A DNA stretch of 58,281 bases, from NCBI GenBank assembly GCA_021808525.1, contig JAKBBK010000011.1, positions 1 to 58,281 of the forward strand. The letters are read 5' to 3'. The stretch is from Pseudomonadota bacterium. GTDB taxonomy: Bacteria > Pseudomonadota > Gammaproteobacteria > Burkholderiales > Burkholderiaceae_C. The notes beneath the pieces are model-generated. The model was not told where the DNA came from and made no database searches. It saw only the letters and a program-made list of their open reading frames with translations. Each line of letters begins with the position of its first letter. The stretch's first letter is position 1. A program made the position numbers and the translations under genes. Shown piece by piece: positions 36,584 to 47,651 of this stretch.

Positions 36584-37759
36584 ATGGTTCAGCTACCCGG
36601 CCTCGATTTCGGCCTCGGCGAGACGATCGACATGCTGCGCGAGACCGTGCAGGCCTTCGCCGCCCGGGAAATCGCGCCCCGCGCCGCACAGGTCGACCGC
36701 GACAACCTGTTCCCCGCCGATTTGTGGAAAAAGCTCGGCGACCTCGGGCTGCACGGCATGACCGTGTCCGAGGAGTACGGCGGCACCGAGCTGGGCTACC
36801 TCGCGCACATGGTCGCCATGGAGGAAGTCTCGCGAGCCTCGGCCTCCGTGGGCCTGTCCTACGGCGCGCATTCCAACCTCTGCGTGAACCAGCTGCACCG
36901 CAACGGCACCGCGGAGCAGAAGCGCCGCTACCTGCCGAAGCTGGTGTCCGGCGAGCATGTCGGGGCGCTGGCCATGAGCGAGCCCGGAGCAGGCTCCGAC
37001 GTGGTGAGCATGAAGCTGCGCGCCGACAAGCGGGGCGAGCGCTACGTGCTCAACGGCTCGAAGATGTGGATCACCAACGGCGGCGACGCGGACACCCTGG
37101 TGGTCTACGCCAAGACCGACCCCCAGGCCGGGCCCAGGGGCATCACCGCCTTCATCGTGGAAAAGGGATTCAAGGGCCTGTCCTTCGGCTCCAAGCTGGA
37201 CAAGCTGGGCATGCGCGGCTCCAACACCTACCCGGTGTTCTTCGAGGACTGCGAGATTCCCGAGGACAACGTGCTGGGCGGAGTGGGCGGGGGCGTGCGG
37301 GTGCTCATGTCGGGCCTGGACTACGAGCGCGCGGTGCTGTCGGGCGGGCCGCTGGGCATCATGGCCGCCTGCATGGACGTGGTCGTTCCCTACGTGCACG
37401 ATCGCAAGCAGTTCGGCCAGAGCATCGGCGAGTTCCAGCTCATGCAGGGCAAGCTGGCCGACATGTACACCACCTGGCAGGCCAGCCGCGCGCTGGTGTA
37501 CGCGGTCGGCCGCGCCTGCGACCGCGCGGATCATGCACGCACCCTGCGCAAGGACGCTGCCGCGGCGATCCTGTATTCGGCGGAGAAGGCCACCTGGATG
37601 GCCGGCGAGGCCATCCAGGTGCTGGGGGGCAACGGCTACATCAATGAATACCCCACGCCGCGCCTGTGGCGCGACGCCAAGCTGTACGAGATCGGCGCCG
37701 GCACCAGCGAGATCCGGCGCATGCTGATCGGGCGCGAGTTGTTCGCCGAGACCGCCTGA
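36584..37759 (+). CDS. ivd: Isovaleryl-CoA dehydrogenase
   Basis: A 391-residue FAD-dependent acyl-CoA dehydrogenase that converts isovaleryl-CoA to 3-methylcrotonyl-CoA in leucine degradation. [17 protein letters not shown] and [18 protein letters not shown] form the flavin site. The catalytic base is placed as in isovaleryl-CoA dehydrogenases, E248 in [14 protein letters not shown], and not at the C-terminal position used by short-chain enzymes. The C-terminal [13 protein letters not shown] and [20 protein letters not shown] are typical. AGGAG precedes the ATG. It heads the liu operon. Confidence 0.94.
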   Translation: MVQLPGLDFGLGETIDMLRETVQAFAAREIAPRAAQVDRDNLFPADLWKKLGDLGLHGMTVSEEYGGTELGYLAHMVAMEEVSRASASVGLSYGAHSNLCVNQLHRNGTAEQKRRYLPKLVSGEHVGALAMSEPGAGSDVVSMKLRADKRGERYVLNGSKMWITNGGDADTLVVYAKTDPQAGPRGITAFIVEKGFKGLSFGSKLDKLGMRGSNTYPVFFEDCEIPEDNVLGGVGGGVRVLMSGLDYERAVLSGGPLGIMAACMDVVVPYVHDRKQFGQSIGEFQLMQGKLADMYTTWQASRALVYAVGRACDRADHARTLRKDAAAAILYSAEKATWMAGEAIQVLGGNGYINEYPTPRLWRDAKLYEIGAGTSEIRRMLIGRELFAETA

Positions 37760-37790
37760 GCCGAAGCGCCGAGCATCCGAGGAGCCGCCC

Positions 37791-39398
37791 ATGCATGTGC
37801 TGCAAAGCCAGATCGACCCGCGCTCGGAGGAATTCCGGGCCAACTCGGAGGCCATGCTCGCGCTGGTCGAGGATCTGCGCGCCAAGGTCGCGCAGGTCGA
37901 GCTCGGCGGCGGCGAGGCCGCGCGCGCGCGCCACACCGCGCGGGGCAAGCTGCTGGCGCGCGAGCGCATCGAGCTGCTGCTGGATCCGGGTTCTCCCTTC
38001 CTGGAGATCGGCCAGCTGGCCGCCTGGGGCCTGTACGACGGCGACGCGCCGGGCGCCGGCATGGTGGCCGGCATCGGGCGCATCCAGGGGCTGGAATGCA
38101 TGGTGGTGGCCAACGACGCCACCGTCAAGGGCGGTACCTACTATCCCCTGACGGTGAAAAAGCATCTGCGCGCGCAGGAGATCGCGCAGGCCAACCAGCT
38201 GCCTTGCGTGTACCTGGTCGACTCGGGCGGGGCGTTCCTGCCGCTGCAGGACGAGGTGTTTCCCGACCGCGAGCATTTCGGGCGCATTTTCTTCAACCAG
38301 GCCAACATGTCGGCGCTGGGCATCCCCCAGGTGGCCGTGGTCATGGGCTCCTGCACCGCCGGTGGCGCCTACGTGCCGGCGATGAGCGACGAGACCGTGA
38401 TCGTGCGCGAGCAGGGCACCATCTTCCTGGGAGGGCCGCCGCTGGTGAAGGCGGCCACGGGCGAGGTGGTCAGCGCCGAGGCGCTGGGCGGCGGCGACGT
38501 GCACACCCGCATTTCCGGCGTGGCCGACCACCTGGCCGACAACGACGCCCACGCGCTGCTGCTGGCGCGGCGCATCGTGGGCAACTTCAATCGCCTCAAG
38601 CCCGCCACGGTGAAGCTCGAGGCGGCGGAGGATCCGCTGTACGACCCGCGGGAGATCTACGGCATCATCCCGCGCGACACCCGCAAGCCCTATGACGTGC
38701 GCGAGGTGATCGCGCGCCTGGTCGACGGATCGCGCTTCGACGAATTCAAGCCGCGCTACGGCACCACGCTGGTCACCGGATTCGCGCGCCTGTACGGCAT
38801 GCCCGTGGGCATCGTGGCCAACAATGGCATCCTGTTCGGCGAGTCGGCGCTCAAGGGGGCGCATTTCATCGAGTTGTGCTCGCAGCGCGGCGTGCCCCTG
38901 GTGTTCCTGCAGAACATCACCGGCTTCATGGTGGGCCAGCGCTACGAGAACGAAGGCATCGCCAAGCATGGCGCGAAGATGGTCACCGCGGTGGCCACCA
39001 CCCAGGTGCCCAAGATCACCATGCTGCTCGGCGGGAGCTTCGGCGCCGGCAACTACGGCATGTGCGGCCGCGCCTACTCGCCCCGCTTCCTGTGGATGTG
39101 GCCCAACGCGCGCATCAGCGTGATGGGCGGGGAGCAGGCCGCCGGCGTGCTCGCCACGGTGCGGCGCGAGGGCATCGAGGCCAGGGGAGGGCAGTGGAGC
39201 GCGCAGGAGGAGGAGGCCTTCAGACAGCCCATCCGCGCCCAGTACGAAGCGCAGGGTCACCCCTACTACGCCACGGCGCGCCTGTGGGACGACGGCGTGG
39301 TCGACCCCGCGCAGGCGCGCAGGGTCCTGGGTCTGTCGCTGTCGGCCGCGCTGAACGCGCCGATTCCGCCCACGCGTTTCGGCGTGTTCCGCATGTAA
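37791..39398 (+). CDS. liuB: Methylcrotonyl-CoA carboxylase, carboxyltransferase (beta) subunit
   Basis: A 535-residue carboxyltransferase that carboxylates 3-methylcrotonyl-CoA using biotin carried by the alpha subunit. [37 protein letters not shown] and [15 protein letters not shown] are specific to MCC beta subunits, as is the C-terminal [25 protein letters not shown] is 8 bp before ATG 37791. It starts 31 bp after ivd. Confidence 0.95.
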   Translation: MHVLQSQIDPRSEEFRANSEAMLALVEDLRAKVAQVELGGGEAARARHTARGKLLARERIELLLDPGSPFLEIGQLAAWGLYDGDAPGAGMVAGIGRIQGLECMVVANDATVKGGTYYPLTVKKHLRAQEIAQANQLPCVYLVDSGGAFLPLQDEVFPDREHFGRIFFNQANMSALGIPQVAVVMGSCTAGGAYVPAMSDETVIVREQGTIFLGGPPLVKAATGEVVSAEALGGGDVHTRISGVADHLADNDAHALLLARRIVGNFNRLKPATVKLEAAEDPLYDPREIYGIIPRDTRKPYDVREVIARLVDGSRFDEFKPRYGTTLVTGFARLYGMPVGIVANNGILFGESALKGAHFIELCSQRGVPLVFLQNITGFMVGQRYENEGIAKHGAKMVTAVATTQVPKITMLLGGSFGAGNYGMCGRAYSPRFLWMWPNARISVMGGEQAAGVLATVRREGIEARGGQWSAQEEEAFRQPIRAQYEAQGHPYYATARLWDDGVVDPAQARRVLGLSLSAALNAPIPPTRFGVFRM

Positions 39399-39439
39399 GG
39401 CCGGGGCGGTCCTGCGCTTCCTGCAGAGGAGATTGCACG

Positions 39440-41407
<1,968 letters not shown>

Positions 41408-41416
<9 letters not shown>

Positions 41417-42544
41417 GCCGAGGGCCGCGGGCGCGGCCTGCGCCGGCAGGCCCTGCCCGGCCCGCGGCGCTGCCAGCGCCGCCAGCAGGCCGAGCAGGAC
41501 GACGATCAGGCTGGGCGTGAAGAACCTCAGCTCCCCCAACGGGAACAGGGCGTAGTGCAGCAGCGCGTAGGCGGTGAACATGGCCACCAGGGCCACCCGC
41601 CTGGACTGGACGCCGGGCTGGGGCAGGGACACGAACACCATGCGCAGCGCCAGCAGGAAGGGCAGGCCCTGCAGGCTGCGCAGCCAGCCCAGCGCGGCCC
41701 CCTGGTACACCCGCACATAGTCGGCGACCGAGGTGTCGATGCGCAGCGAGGCGGGGTAGGGCGTGATGCCCATCATCTGAAAATCGAACAAGGTGAGCCA
41801 GCCGTAGTTGCGGGCCACCGCGTCGACGGCGAAGTACACCCCCAGGCTGCCCGCCAGCGCCGCCAGGGCGGCAGTCTTCCAGTCGAACCAGAAGTCGTGG
41901 CACAGCATCAGCACCGACAGCATGAGCAGGTCGGTACGCACGGCGGGCAGGATCATCGCCAGCAGGTAGCGCTCGCGCCGGCCCTGCAGGAACAGCCATG
42001 CACCCAGCAGCATGGCGAAGCAGGCCAGGGCGTCGGGAGTGGAAAGCCGCGCCAGCATGTCCAGGCCGGCGCCCAGGCCGACGAACGGAACCCACAGCAG
42101 GTCCAGGCCCAGGCTGCGGGCGAGCAGCCCGGTCATGCCCAGGCTGGCTGCGGCGCAGACCGCGCTGATCAGGCAGGTCGCGCGGGCGAAGGAGATGCCC
42201 TGCCGATGCAGCAGGCCCATGAGCCAGACGTAGAGCACCCGGATGCGGTAGAAGGGCAGTTGCTGCTGCAGGGAGCGCGGGTCCTTGTACACGGTGTAGC
42301 GGTAGCCCTGCGGAGCATCCACCCGGGCCAGCTGGTAGAAGGTGGCCGGGTTGGTGGCCTTGCGCAGGTCCTGGTAGGTCGCCCGGGACAGCGGCGCGCC
42401 TTGCAGCCCCTCGGCGGCATAGGCGCTGGCCACATAGCCGACCACGTCCCAGTTGAAATAGGGCTGCTGGATGCCGTCGAACAGCACATACCAGGCACAG
42501 GCGACGACAAGCGCAACGCCCGCGTAGTGCCGCATCTTGCCCAT
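41408..42544 (-). CDS. Polytopic membrane protein of unknown function (GT-C-like topology)
   Basis: A 378-residue protein with about eight to nine hydrophobic segments. After the first one comes a loop with YFNWDVVGYVASAYAAEG (acidic residue in the first external loop) and a polar domain to about residue 105, a layout seen in GT-C-type glycosyltransferases and similar integral membrane proteins. I do not recognise a family. It is convergent with, and overlaps by 9 bp, the carboxylase alpha gene, and is the only gene on its strand between the liu and SIS genes. ATG 42544 has GGAG upstream, with ATG 42535 as an alternative. Confidence 0.75.
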
Positions 42545-42704
42545 GGCCTTGTTCTCCGGCAGGGATTCGCCGCGCTCGCGCGGTCGCTGCGATGTGGATC
42601 GGCGGCCGGTCCCGGCCCGCTGCTGCCCCCGCAGCCATCGCCCTGGGCAGGCATTCTTGCGCAGGCGCCGTGAGGCCGGCGTTGGCCTGGCGTCTACGCG
42701 GCGT

Positions 42705-43304
42705 CTACGCGGCGTGAGTGCCGCCCGTGGGGTCGAGTTCGAGTCGGTAGGCCAGCGCGAGAAAAAGACTCTGCGCCAGCCCCAGGGTGCTGGTCAGGGA
42801 GCGAAATCCCAGGCGGCTGGGGTCCTGCACGACCAGGCAGCAGTCCGCGAGATTGGGCAACTGGCCGATCAGGCTGTCGGTGATCGCGATCAGCCTGGCG
42901 CCGCGCCGGCGCGCCTCCTCGAGGATCTCCAGGGTTTCCGGCAGATGGGGCGCGCAGGAGATCGCGATCAGCAGATCGTCACGGCGTATGGATCGCGCCT
43001 CGCCCCACTGCATGCCGCCCAATCCGGAAATCAGCCCGACCCGCTTGTCCGTGTGGCGCAGCGCGTATTCCAGGCAGGCCGCGATCGGGAAGGACCCCTG
43101 CGATCCCAGCAACCAGATGGCATCGGCCCGCAGCATCAGGTGGACGGCACGTCCGAAGGATTCCGCGTCGAGCAGGGACTGCAGCCTTTGCATGGCGGCG
43201 ATGGACTCGTCGAGGAATTCGGCGGCGATGCGGGCGGTGCCCCGCTGCGCGGACGCGGCGCCACCCTGGAACAGCGGGTCCGCGTCGCCCGCGAGTCTTC
43301 TCAT
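42705..43304 (-). CDS. SIS-domain protein resembling RpiR without its DNA-binding domain
   Basis: A 199-residue protein. A short helical linker (residues 20-55) is followed by a sugar-isomerase (SIS) domain (about 56-185, ADAIWLLGSQGSFPIAACLEYAL; LLIAISCAPHLPETLEILEEAR). RpiR regulators have about 77 additional residues with a helix-turn-helix before this linker. Here there is no room or frame for it between the start and the palindromes at 43438. It may bind a sugar phosphate or inositol intermediate, or modulate the full-length RpiR protein encoded upstream on the same strand. Confidence 0.8.
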   Translation of the reverse strand: MRRLAGDADPLFQGGAASAQRGTARIAAEFLDESIAAMQRLQSLLDAESFGRAVHLMLRADAIWLLGSQGSFPIAACLEYALRHTDKRVGLISGLGGMQWGEARSIRRDDLLIAISCAPHLPETLEILEEARRRGARLIAITDSLIGQLPNLADCCLVVQDPSRLGFRSLTSTLGLAQSLFLALAYRLELDPTGGTHAA

Positions 43305-43587
43305 GAAGCCGGCTCCTCTGTCGGTTGCGAGGGCGTCGAGCGATGTGCCATGCGACGACGCCTTGGAGGCCGGCCACGGCGTGCACCGTGAAAGGCCGTC
43401 TCCTGGGCTGAACTTTAGAGCAAGCCGGGCGAAAAATGAAAATGTTTTCTAGGGAATTTCCCTAAAAAATAAAAAAAACTTCCACATTGCCCGGGGTGCG
43501 CTCCGCGCGGCGAGCCGGAGTCGTCGAGCGCAGGCGTCGAGCCCGGGCTCCGTCGGGGCGCGCAGCCGGGCCCGGGCCCAGTCGGGA
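43305..43587. other. Intergenic region between the SIS and rpiR genes, AT-rich core
   Basis: About 283 bp. The segment 43430-43490 is strikingly AT-rich for this genome and carries two adjacent palindromes. The rest is GC-rich, with no gene seen. It should contain the promoter of the SIS gene, possibly TTTCAT and TAAAGT 18 bp apart on the minus strand. Confidence 0.5.
43438..43464. promoter_or_regulatory. Two abutting palindromes, candidate regulator sites
   Basis: GAAAA-TG-TTTTC (43438-43449) is directly followed by the 15-bp perfect palindrome TAGGGAA-T-TTCCCTA (43450-43464). They lie about 135-160 bp upstream of the SIS gene start, in AT-rich DNA. RpiR-type regulators bind such GAAA/TTTC dyads, so the neighbouring RpiR protein is the likely ligand. 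Confidence 0.5.
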
Positions 43588-44466
43588 TCAGTGGGCGGTG
43601 GCCTGGGCCTCGCCCGGATCCGCGGGCAGGTCGCTCAGGTTGCGCGCGATTTCCAGCACCAGGGCCTGGCACACGAACATGGATGCGCTCAAGGAGCGGA
43701 ACCCCAGGATCTCGCCTTCGCGGATCTCGTAGCGGATCGAGCTGTCCCTGGCGTGGGAGGGGGGCAGGGGGTCGGAGATGGTCACGGTCGTCACCCCGGC
43801 GCGCTGGGCCGCCGCGATCACCTGGTCGGTCTCGGGAGCGTGTGGCGAAAAGGTGACCGCCAGCAGCACGCCGCCCGGGTGCAGGCGCCCCAGCGAGGGG
43901 GTGAGCAGCCCGGCGGACTGGTCGAGCATGCTGCAGCGCATGCCGACCTTGAGCAGCAGGTAGTGCAGGTAGGCCGCCACGGGAAAGGCCCTGCGCACCC
44001 CGTGCACCCAGACCTCGCTGGCGCCGCTGAGCAGGGCCGCCGTCTGGCGCAGGCGCTCGGGCGGCAATTCCAGCGCGGTCGTGTGCACCGAGTGCTCGAT
44101 CTCCCGCGCCAGCTCGAGCGCGAGGTTCGACGGCGAGGCCTGGAGCGTCCCCGTGGCCTGGGCGCTGCGCACGCGCTCCACGTAGTCCCGCGGCCGCGAG
44201 GCGTAGTGGCCCCTGAGCAGGGCCTGCACCTCCTTGAAGGTGGGGTAGCCCATGACCTTGGCGAAACGCGTCAGCGTGGACTGGGGGACGGCGAGCCTGC
44301 CGGCCAGCTCGCGCGAGGTCTCGGTCGCCACCATCTGCGGCTCGCGCATGAGCAGCTCGGCGACCTGCGCGAGTCGCGGGCTCAGGCGGCCCTGGTGCTG
44401 CTGCGTGGCGGCGCGAAGCCCCTCCACGGTCGAGGGCGCTGAGGTCAACAGGACTCGATTGGCCAA
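43588..44466 (-). CDS. RpiR-family transcriptional regulator (likely iol regulator)
   Basis: A 292-residue regulator. The N-terminal RpiR helix-turn-helix (about residues 18-95, AGRLAVPQSTLTRFAKVMGY) is followed by an SIS domain (about 125-265, ASEVWVHGVRRAFPVAAYLHYL). The start is inferred as TTG 44466, which has GGAGG nine bases upstream and gives the normal family length. The frame stays open for 80 codons before it, but that part is low-complexity and proline/arginine rich. It is divergent from the inositol operon, and RpiR-type IolR proteins control iol genes in other proteobacteria. Confidence 0.85.
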   Translation of the reverse strand: MANRVLLTSAPSTVEGLRAATQQHQGRLSPRLAQVAELLMREPQMVATETSRELAGRLAVPQSTLTRFAKVMGYPTFKEVQALLRGHYASRPRDYVERVRSAQATGTLQASPSNLALELAREIEHSVHTTALELPPERLRQTAALLSGASEVWVHGVRRAFPVAAYLHYLLLKVGMRCSMLDQSAGLLTPSLGRLHPGGVLLAVTFSPHAPETDQVIAAAQRAGVTTVTISDPLPPSHARDSSIRYEIREGEILGFRSLSASMFVCQALVLEIARNLSDLPADPGEAQATAH

Positions 44467-44845
44467 GACGATTCGCCTCCGCTGGAACGGCTCCGGGGCG
44501 GCGCTTGCGTCGAAGCGGTCCCGTCGGACAGGCCCCGCGGGAGAGATCCCCGGCGGGTGGTCGAAAAACTTTTGCTTGCAAATTCTACCCGGATTCACGA
44601 GCCCGGCGCGACATTTCGATGCCCGCCGCCCGGCACCTGTTTCCCCGCGCAGCCCCGGCGCCCCCCTGCGCGAGGGGCGGGCGGGCGGGATGGGCGCAAT
44701 GGGCACAGACGACTGGGGCGGGGAGTTCGTGAAAACTTCTTCGAGATAAGTGAAAACCCTGTTTCACTCCGATGCCTGGGTCACTAGGCTGGATTCCCAA
44801 CCCAACTCTCCGCAACGCCCGACTCCCCGCGGCGCGCCACGCACC
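44467..44845. other. Divergent intergenic region between rpiR and iolE
   Basis: A 379-bp gene-free stretch with two AT-richer islands, at 44560-44590 and 44725-44770. The second holds repeated GTGAAA motifs (described separately). The rest is GC-rich with homopurine stretches. No small gene could be supported. The iolE start used is ATG 44846, since the open frame from 44750 lacks family similarity. Confidence 0.5.
44729..44767. promoter_or_regulatory. Candidate RpiR operator upstream of the iol operon
   Basis: A perfect dyad GTGAAA-N6-TTTCAC (44750-44767) and an additional half-site GTGAAA at 44729-44734, 21 bp upstream on the same face of the helix. They lie 80-120 bp before iolE. The GAAA-N6-TTTC geometry is like the spacing reported for rhizobial IolR sites (recalled: GGAA-N6-TTCC). 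Confidence 0.55.
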
Positions 44846-45766
44846 ATGTCGAAGATCCAACTGGCCATCAGCCCCCTCACCTGGTCGAACGACGACATGC
44901 CGGCCCTGGGCGGAGACATCCCGCTGGAAACCTGCCTCTCGGAAATGCGCCAGGCAGGTTTCACCGGGACCGAGATGGGCGCCAAGTACCCGCGCGACCC
45001 GCAGGTGCTGCTGCCCCTGCTGCAGCGCCACGGCCTGCGACTGGCCTCGGGCTGGTGCAGCGGACAGCTCATGCGCCAGGACGTCGAGGCCGAGTGGAAG
45101 GCCATCGCTCCCCATGTGGCGCTGATGCGCGCCGCGGGGGTCCAGGCCATGGTCTACGGCGAGGTCAGCAACACGGTGCACGGCGATATCGGCAAGAAGC
45201 TCTCCTCGCGCGTGCGCCTGTCCGACGAGGAATTCAAGCGCTACGGCACGCGCCTGACGGCCCTGGCCGAGCGCCTGCGCTCCGAGCACGGCATCCGGCT
45301 GGCCTTTCACCATCACGTGGGCACGATCATCGAGACCCGCGACGATCTCCTGCGATTCCTGGAGACCACCGGAGACGCCGTGGGCCTGACCTTCGACAGC
45401 GGCCACGCCGCCTTCGGAGGCTCGGATCCGGCGAAGCTGCTGCGCGAGGTGGCCTCGCGCGTGGCCCATGTCCACTTCAAGGACGTGCGCCAGGCCGTCA
45501 TCGATCGCACTCGCGAGGAGGACCGATCCTTCCTCGATTCCGTGCTGGCCGGCGCGTTCACCGTGCCCGGCGACGGCGCCATCGCCTTCGAGCCGTTGGT
45601 GGCCCTGCTCAAGCAGGCCGGCTACCAGGGCTGGGTGGTGGTCGAGGCCGAGCAGGATCCGGCCGTCGCCCATCCGCTGACCTACGCCCGCCTGGCCCAC
45701 AGGAACATCGCCGACCTGCTCGTCGCCGGCGGCTATGCCGCCCGCGACGGGGTCTGGGAGGCTTGA
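44846..45766 (+). CDS. iolE: Inosose dehydratase (2-keto-myo-inositol dehydratase)
   Basis: A 306-residue xylose-isomerase-like TIM barrel that dehydrates 2-keto-myo-inositol to 3D-(3,5/4)-trihydroxycyclohexane-1,2-dione. The N-terminal AISPLTWSNDDMPALGG is an IolE hallmark. Metal-binding residues lie in GTEMGAKYP (Glu), FHHHVGTIIET, FDSGHAAFGG and VHFKDVR. Length is standard. It is the first gene of the iol operon and its stop abuts the iolD start. Confidence 0.93.
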   Translation: MSKIQLAISPLTWSNDDMPALGGDIPLETCLSEMRQAGFTGTEMGAKYPRDPQVLLPLLQRHGLRLASGWCSGQLMRQDVEAEWKAIAPHVALMRAAGVQAMVYGEVSNTVHGDIGKKLSSRVRLSDEEFKRYGTRLTALAERLRSEHGIRLAFHHHVGTIIETRDDLLRFLETTGDAVGLTFDSGHAAFGGSDPAKLLREVASRVAHVHFKDVRQAVIDRTREEDRSFLDSVLAGAFTVPGDGAIAFEPLVALLKQAGYQGWVVVEAEQDPAVAHPLTYARLAHRNIADLLVAGGYAARDGVWEA

Positions 45767-47617
45767 ATGTCCGGCACCGTCACCCTGACCGTCGCCGACG
45801 CGCTGGCCCGCTACCTGCGGGCGCAGCGCATCGAGATCGACGGGCGCATCGAGCCGCTGTTCGGCAGTGTGTTCGCCATTTTCGGGCATGGCAACGTGAC
45901 CTGCCTGTCGCAGCCGCTGCTCGAGGGGGCGGAGCAACTGCCCGTGTGGAGAGGCCAGAACGAGCAGTCCATGGCCATGGCGGCGGTGGCCTACGCGAAG
46001 GCGCAGCTGCGCCGGCGCATCGGCGTGGTCACGACCTCGATCGGCCCGGGGGCGAGCAATCTGCTCACCGCGGCCGGGGTCGCCCACACCAACCGGTTGC
46101 CGTTGCTGATGATCTCGGGTGACGTGCACGTCGGACGCCTGCCCGATCCGGTGCTGCAGCAGGTCGAGCATTTTCATGACCCCTCGCTGGGGGTCAACGA
46201 CGCCTTCAAGCCCCTGGTGCGCTACTGGGACCGCGTGGTCACCCCCTCCCAGCTCGTGCAGACCCTGCCGCAGGCTGTCAGCGTGATGCTGGATCCGGAG
46301 ACCTGCGGCCCGGCCTTCCTGGCGCTGCCCCAGGACGTGCAGGGGCGCAGCTACGATTTTCCCGAGAGCTTCCTGGCCCCGCGGGTGCACCGCATCGCGC
46401 GCCCCTGGCCCGAGCCCGAGAAGGTGCAAGAGGTCGCCGCGCTGCTGCGCCGCTCGAAGCGGCCCCTGATCATCTGCGGCGGCGGCGTGCACTACGCGGG
46501 CGCCACCGGGGCCCTCGAGCGCTTCGCCAGCGCACATGACCTTCCGGTGGCCGAGACCATCGCCGGGCGGGCGGCGCTGCTGCAGTCCCATGCGCTGAAC
46601 GTCGGCCCCCTGGGCGTGACGGGATCCGACTCGGCCAATGCCATGGCGCAGGAGGCCGATCTGGTGCTGGCCGTGGGAACGCGCCTGCAGGATTTCACGA
46701 CCGGCTCCTGGAGCCTGTTCCGCGATCCGGCGATGACCCTCGTGAGCATCAATGTCGGCCGGCATGACGCGACCAAGCATTTCGCCCTGGGGCTGCGCGC
46801 CGATGCCGGCGTGGCGCTGGACGCCCTGCACGAGGCGCTGGGGGATTGGCGCGCGCCGGCTTCCTGGCCGGCGCTCGGGCGGCAAAGGGCGGCGCAGTGG
46901 AAGTCCCTGGTCGCGCAGCGCACCCGCCCCGGCGGCGGCACGCCTTCCTATGCGCAGATCGTGGGCGCGGTCAACCGCCTCGTGCGCCCCGGCGACACCG
47001 TCATCACCGCCGCCGGCGGCCTGCCCGCGGAGCTCAACATGAACTGGCTGAGCCCCCAGATCGGCTGTTTCGACATCGAGTTCGGCTATTCCTGCATGGG
47101 CTACGAGGTGGCCGCGGGCTGGGGCGTGAAAATCGCCCGGCCCGGGCACGAGGCCATCGTGCTCGTGGGCGACGGCAGCTACCTGATGCTCAACTCCGAG
47201 CTCTACAGCTCGGTGCTCAGCGGGCAGAAGGTGATTCTCGTGGTCTGCGACAACGCCGGCTTCGCCGTCATCGACAAACTGCAGCGCAACACCGGGAACA
47301 GTTCCTTCAACAATCTGCTCGAGCATTGCCGACGCCCGGGGGGCCCGATTCCGCGCGTCGACTTCGCCCAGCATGCGAGCTCGCTGGGCGCGCGCGCCGA
47401 GAAGATCCGGACCCTCGACGACTTCGACGCCGCCTTCGCCCGTGCGCGCGAGTCCGCCGTCAGCTACGTGATCGTGGTCGACATCGACCCCGGGCGCTGG
47501 TCGGAGTGTGACTGCTGGTGGGATGTCGGGCTTCCCGAAATCGCGCATTCGTCCGATCATCGCAGGGCCGTGAACCAATGGAACGAAGGGCGCGAGCACC
47601 AGCGCCGCGGCATCTGA
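45767..47617 (+). CDS. iolD: 3D-(3,5/4)-trihydroxycyclohexane-1,2-dione hydrolase
   Basis: A 616-residue thiamine-diphosphate enzyme that opens the ring to 5-deoxy-glucuronate. RGQNEQSMAMAAVAYAKAQ carries the cofactor-activating Glu (about residue 66). GDGSYLMLNSELYSSVLSG near residue 470 is the ThDP/Mg-binding GDG-N motif. The C-terminal WWDVGLPEIAHS is typical of IolD. ATG 45767 begins directly after the iolE stop. Confidence 0.95.
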   Translation: MSGTVTLTVADALARYLRAQRIEIDGRIEPLFGSVFAIFGHGNVTCLSQPLLEGAEQLPVWRGQNEQSMAMAAVAYAKAQLRRRIGVVTTSIGPGASNLLTAAGVAHTNRLPLLMISGDVHVGRLPDPVLQQVEHFHDPSLGVNDAFKPLVRYWDRVVTPSQLVQTLPQAVSVMLDPETCGPAFLALPQDVQGRSYDFPESFLAPRVHRIARPWPEPEKVQEVAALLRRSKRPLIICGGGVHYAGATGALERFASAHDLPVAETIAGRAALLQSHALNVGPLGVTGSDSANAMAQEADLVLAVGTRLQDFTTGSWSLFRDPAMTLVSINVGRHDATKHFALGLRADAGVALDALHEALGDWRAPASWPALGRQRAAQWKSLVAQRTRPGGGTPSYAQIVGAVNRLVRPGDTVITAAGGLPAELNMNWLSPQIGCFDIEFGYSCMGYEVAAGWGVKIARPGHEAIVLVGDGSYLMLNSELYSSVLSGQKVILVVCDNAGFAVIDKLQRNTGNSSFNNLLEHCRRPGGPIPRVDFAQHASSLGARAEKIRTLDDFDAAFARARESAVSYVIVVDIDPGRWSECDCWWDVGLPEIAHSSDHRRAVNQWNEGREHQRRGI

Positions 47618-47651
47618 TCCACCATTCCACCCCCTACGGAGTCCCTCCATC

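Noticed and set aside
43305-43587. Frameshifted helix-turn-helix belonging to the SIS-only gene
   Set aside because: No frame in this stretch encodes an RpiR-like HTH, and the two palindromes interrupt it. The domain is absent rather than frameshifted.
44467-44706. 80-codon N-terminal extension of the RpiR gene
   Set aside because: The extension is Pro/Arg-rich and unlike the family. TTG 44466 with GGAGG fits the normal length.
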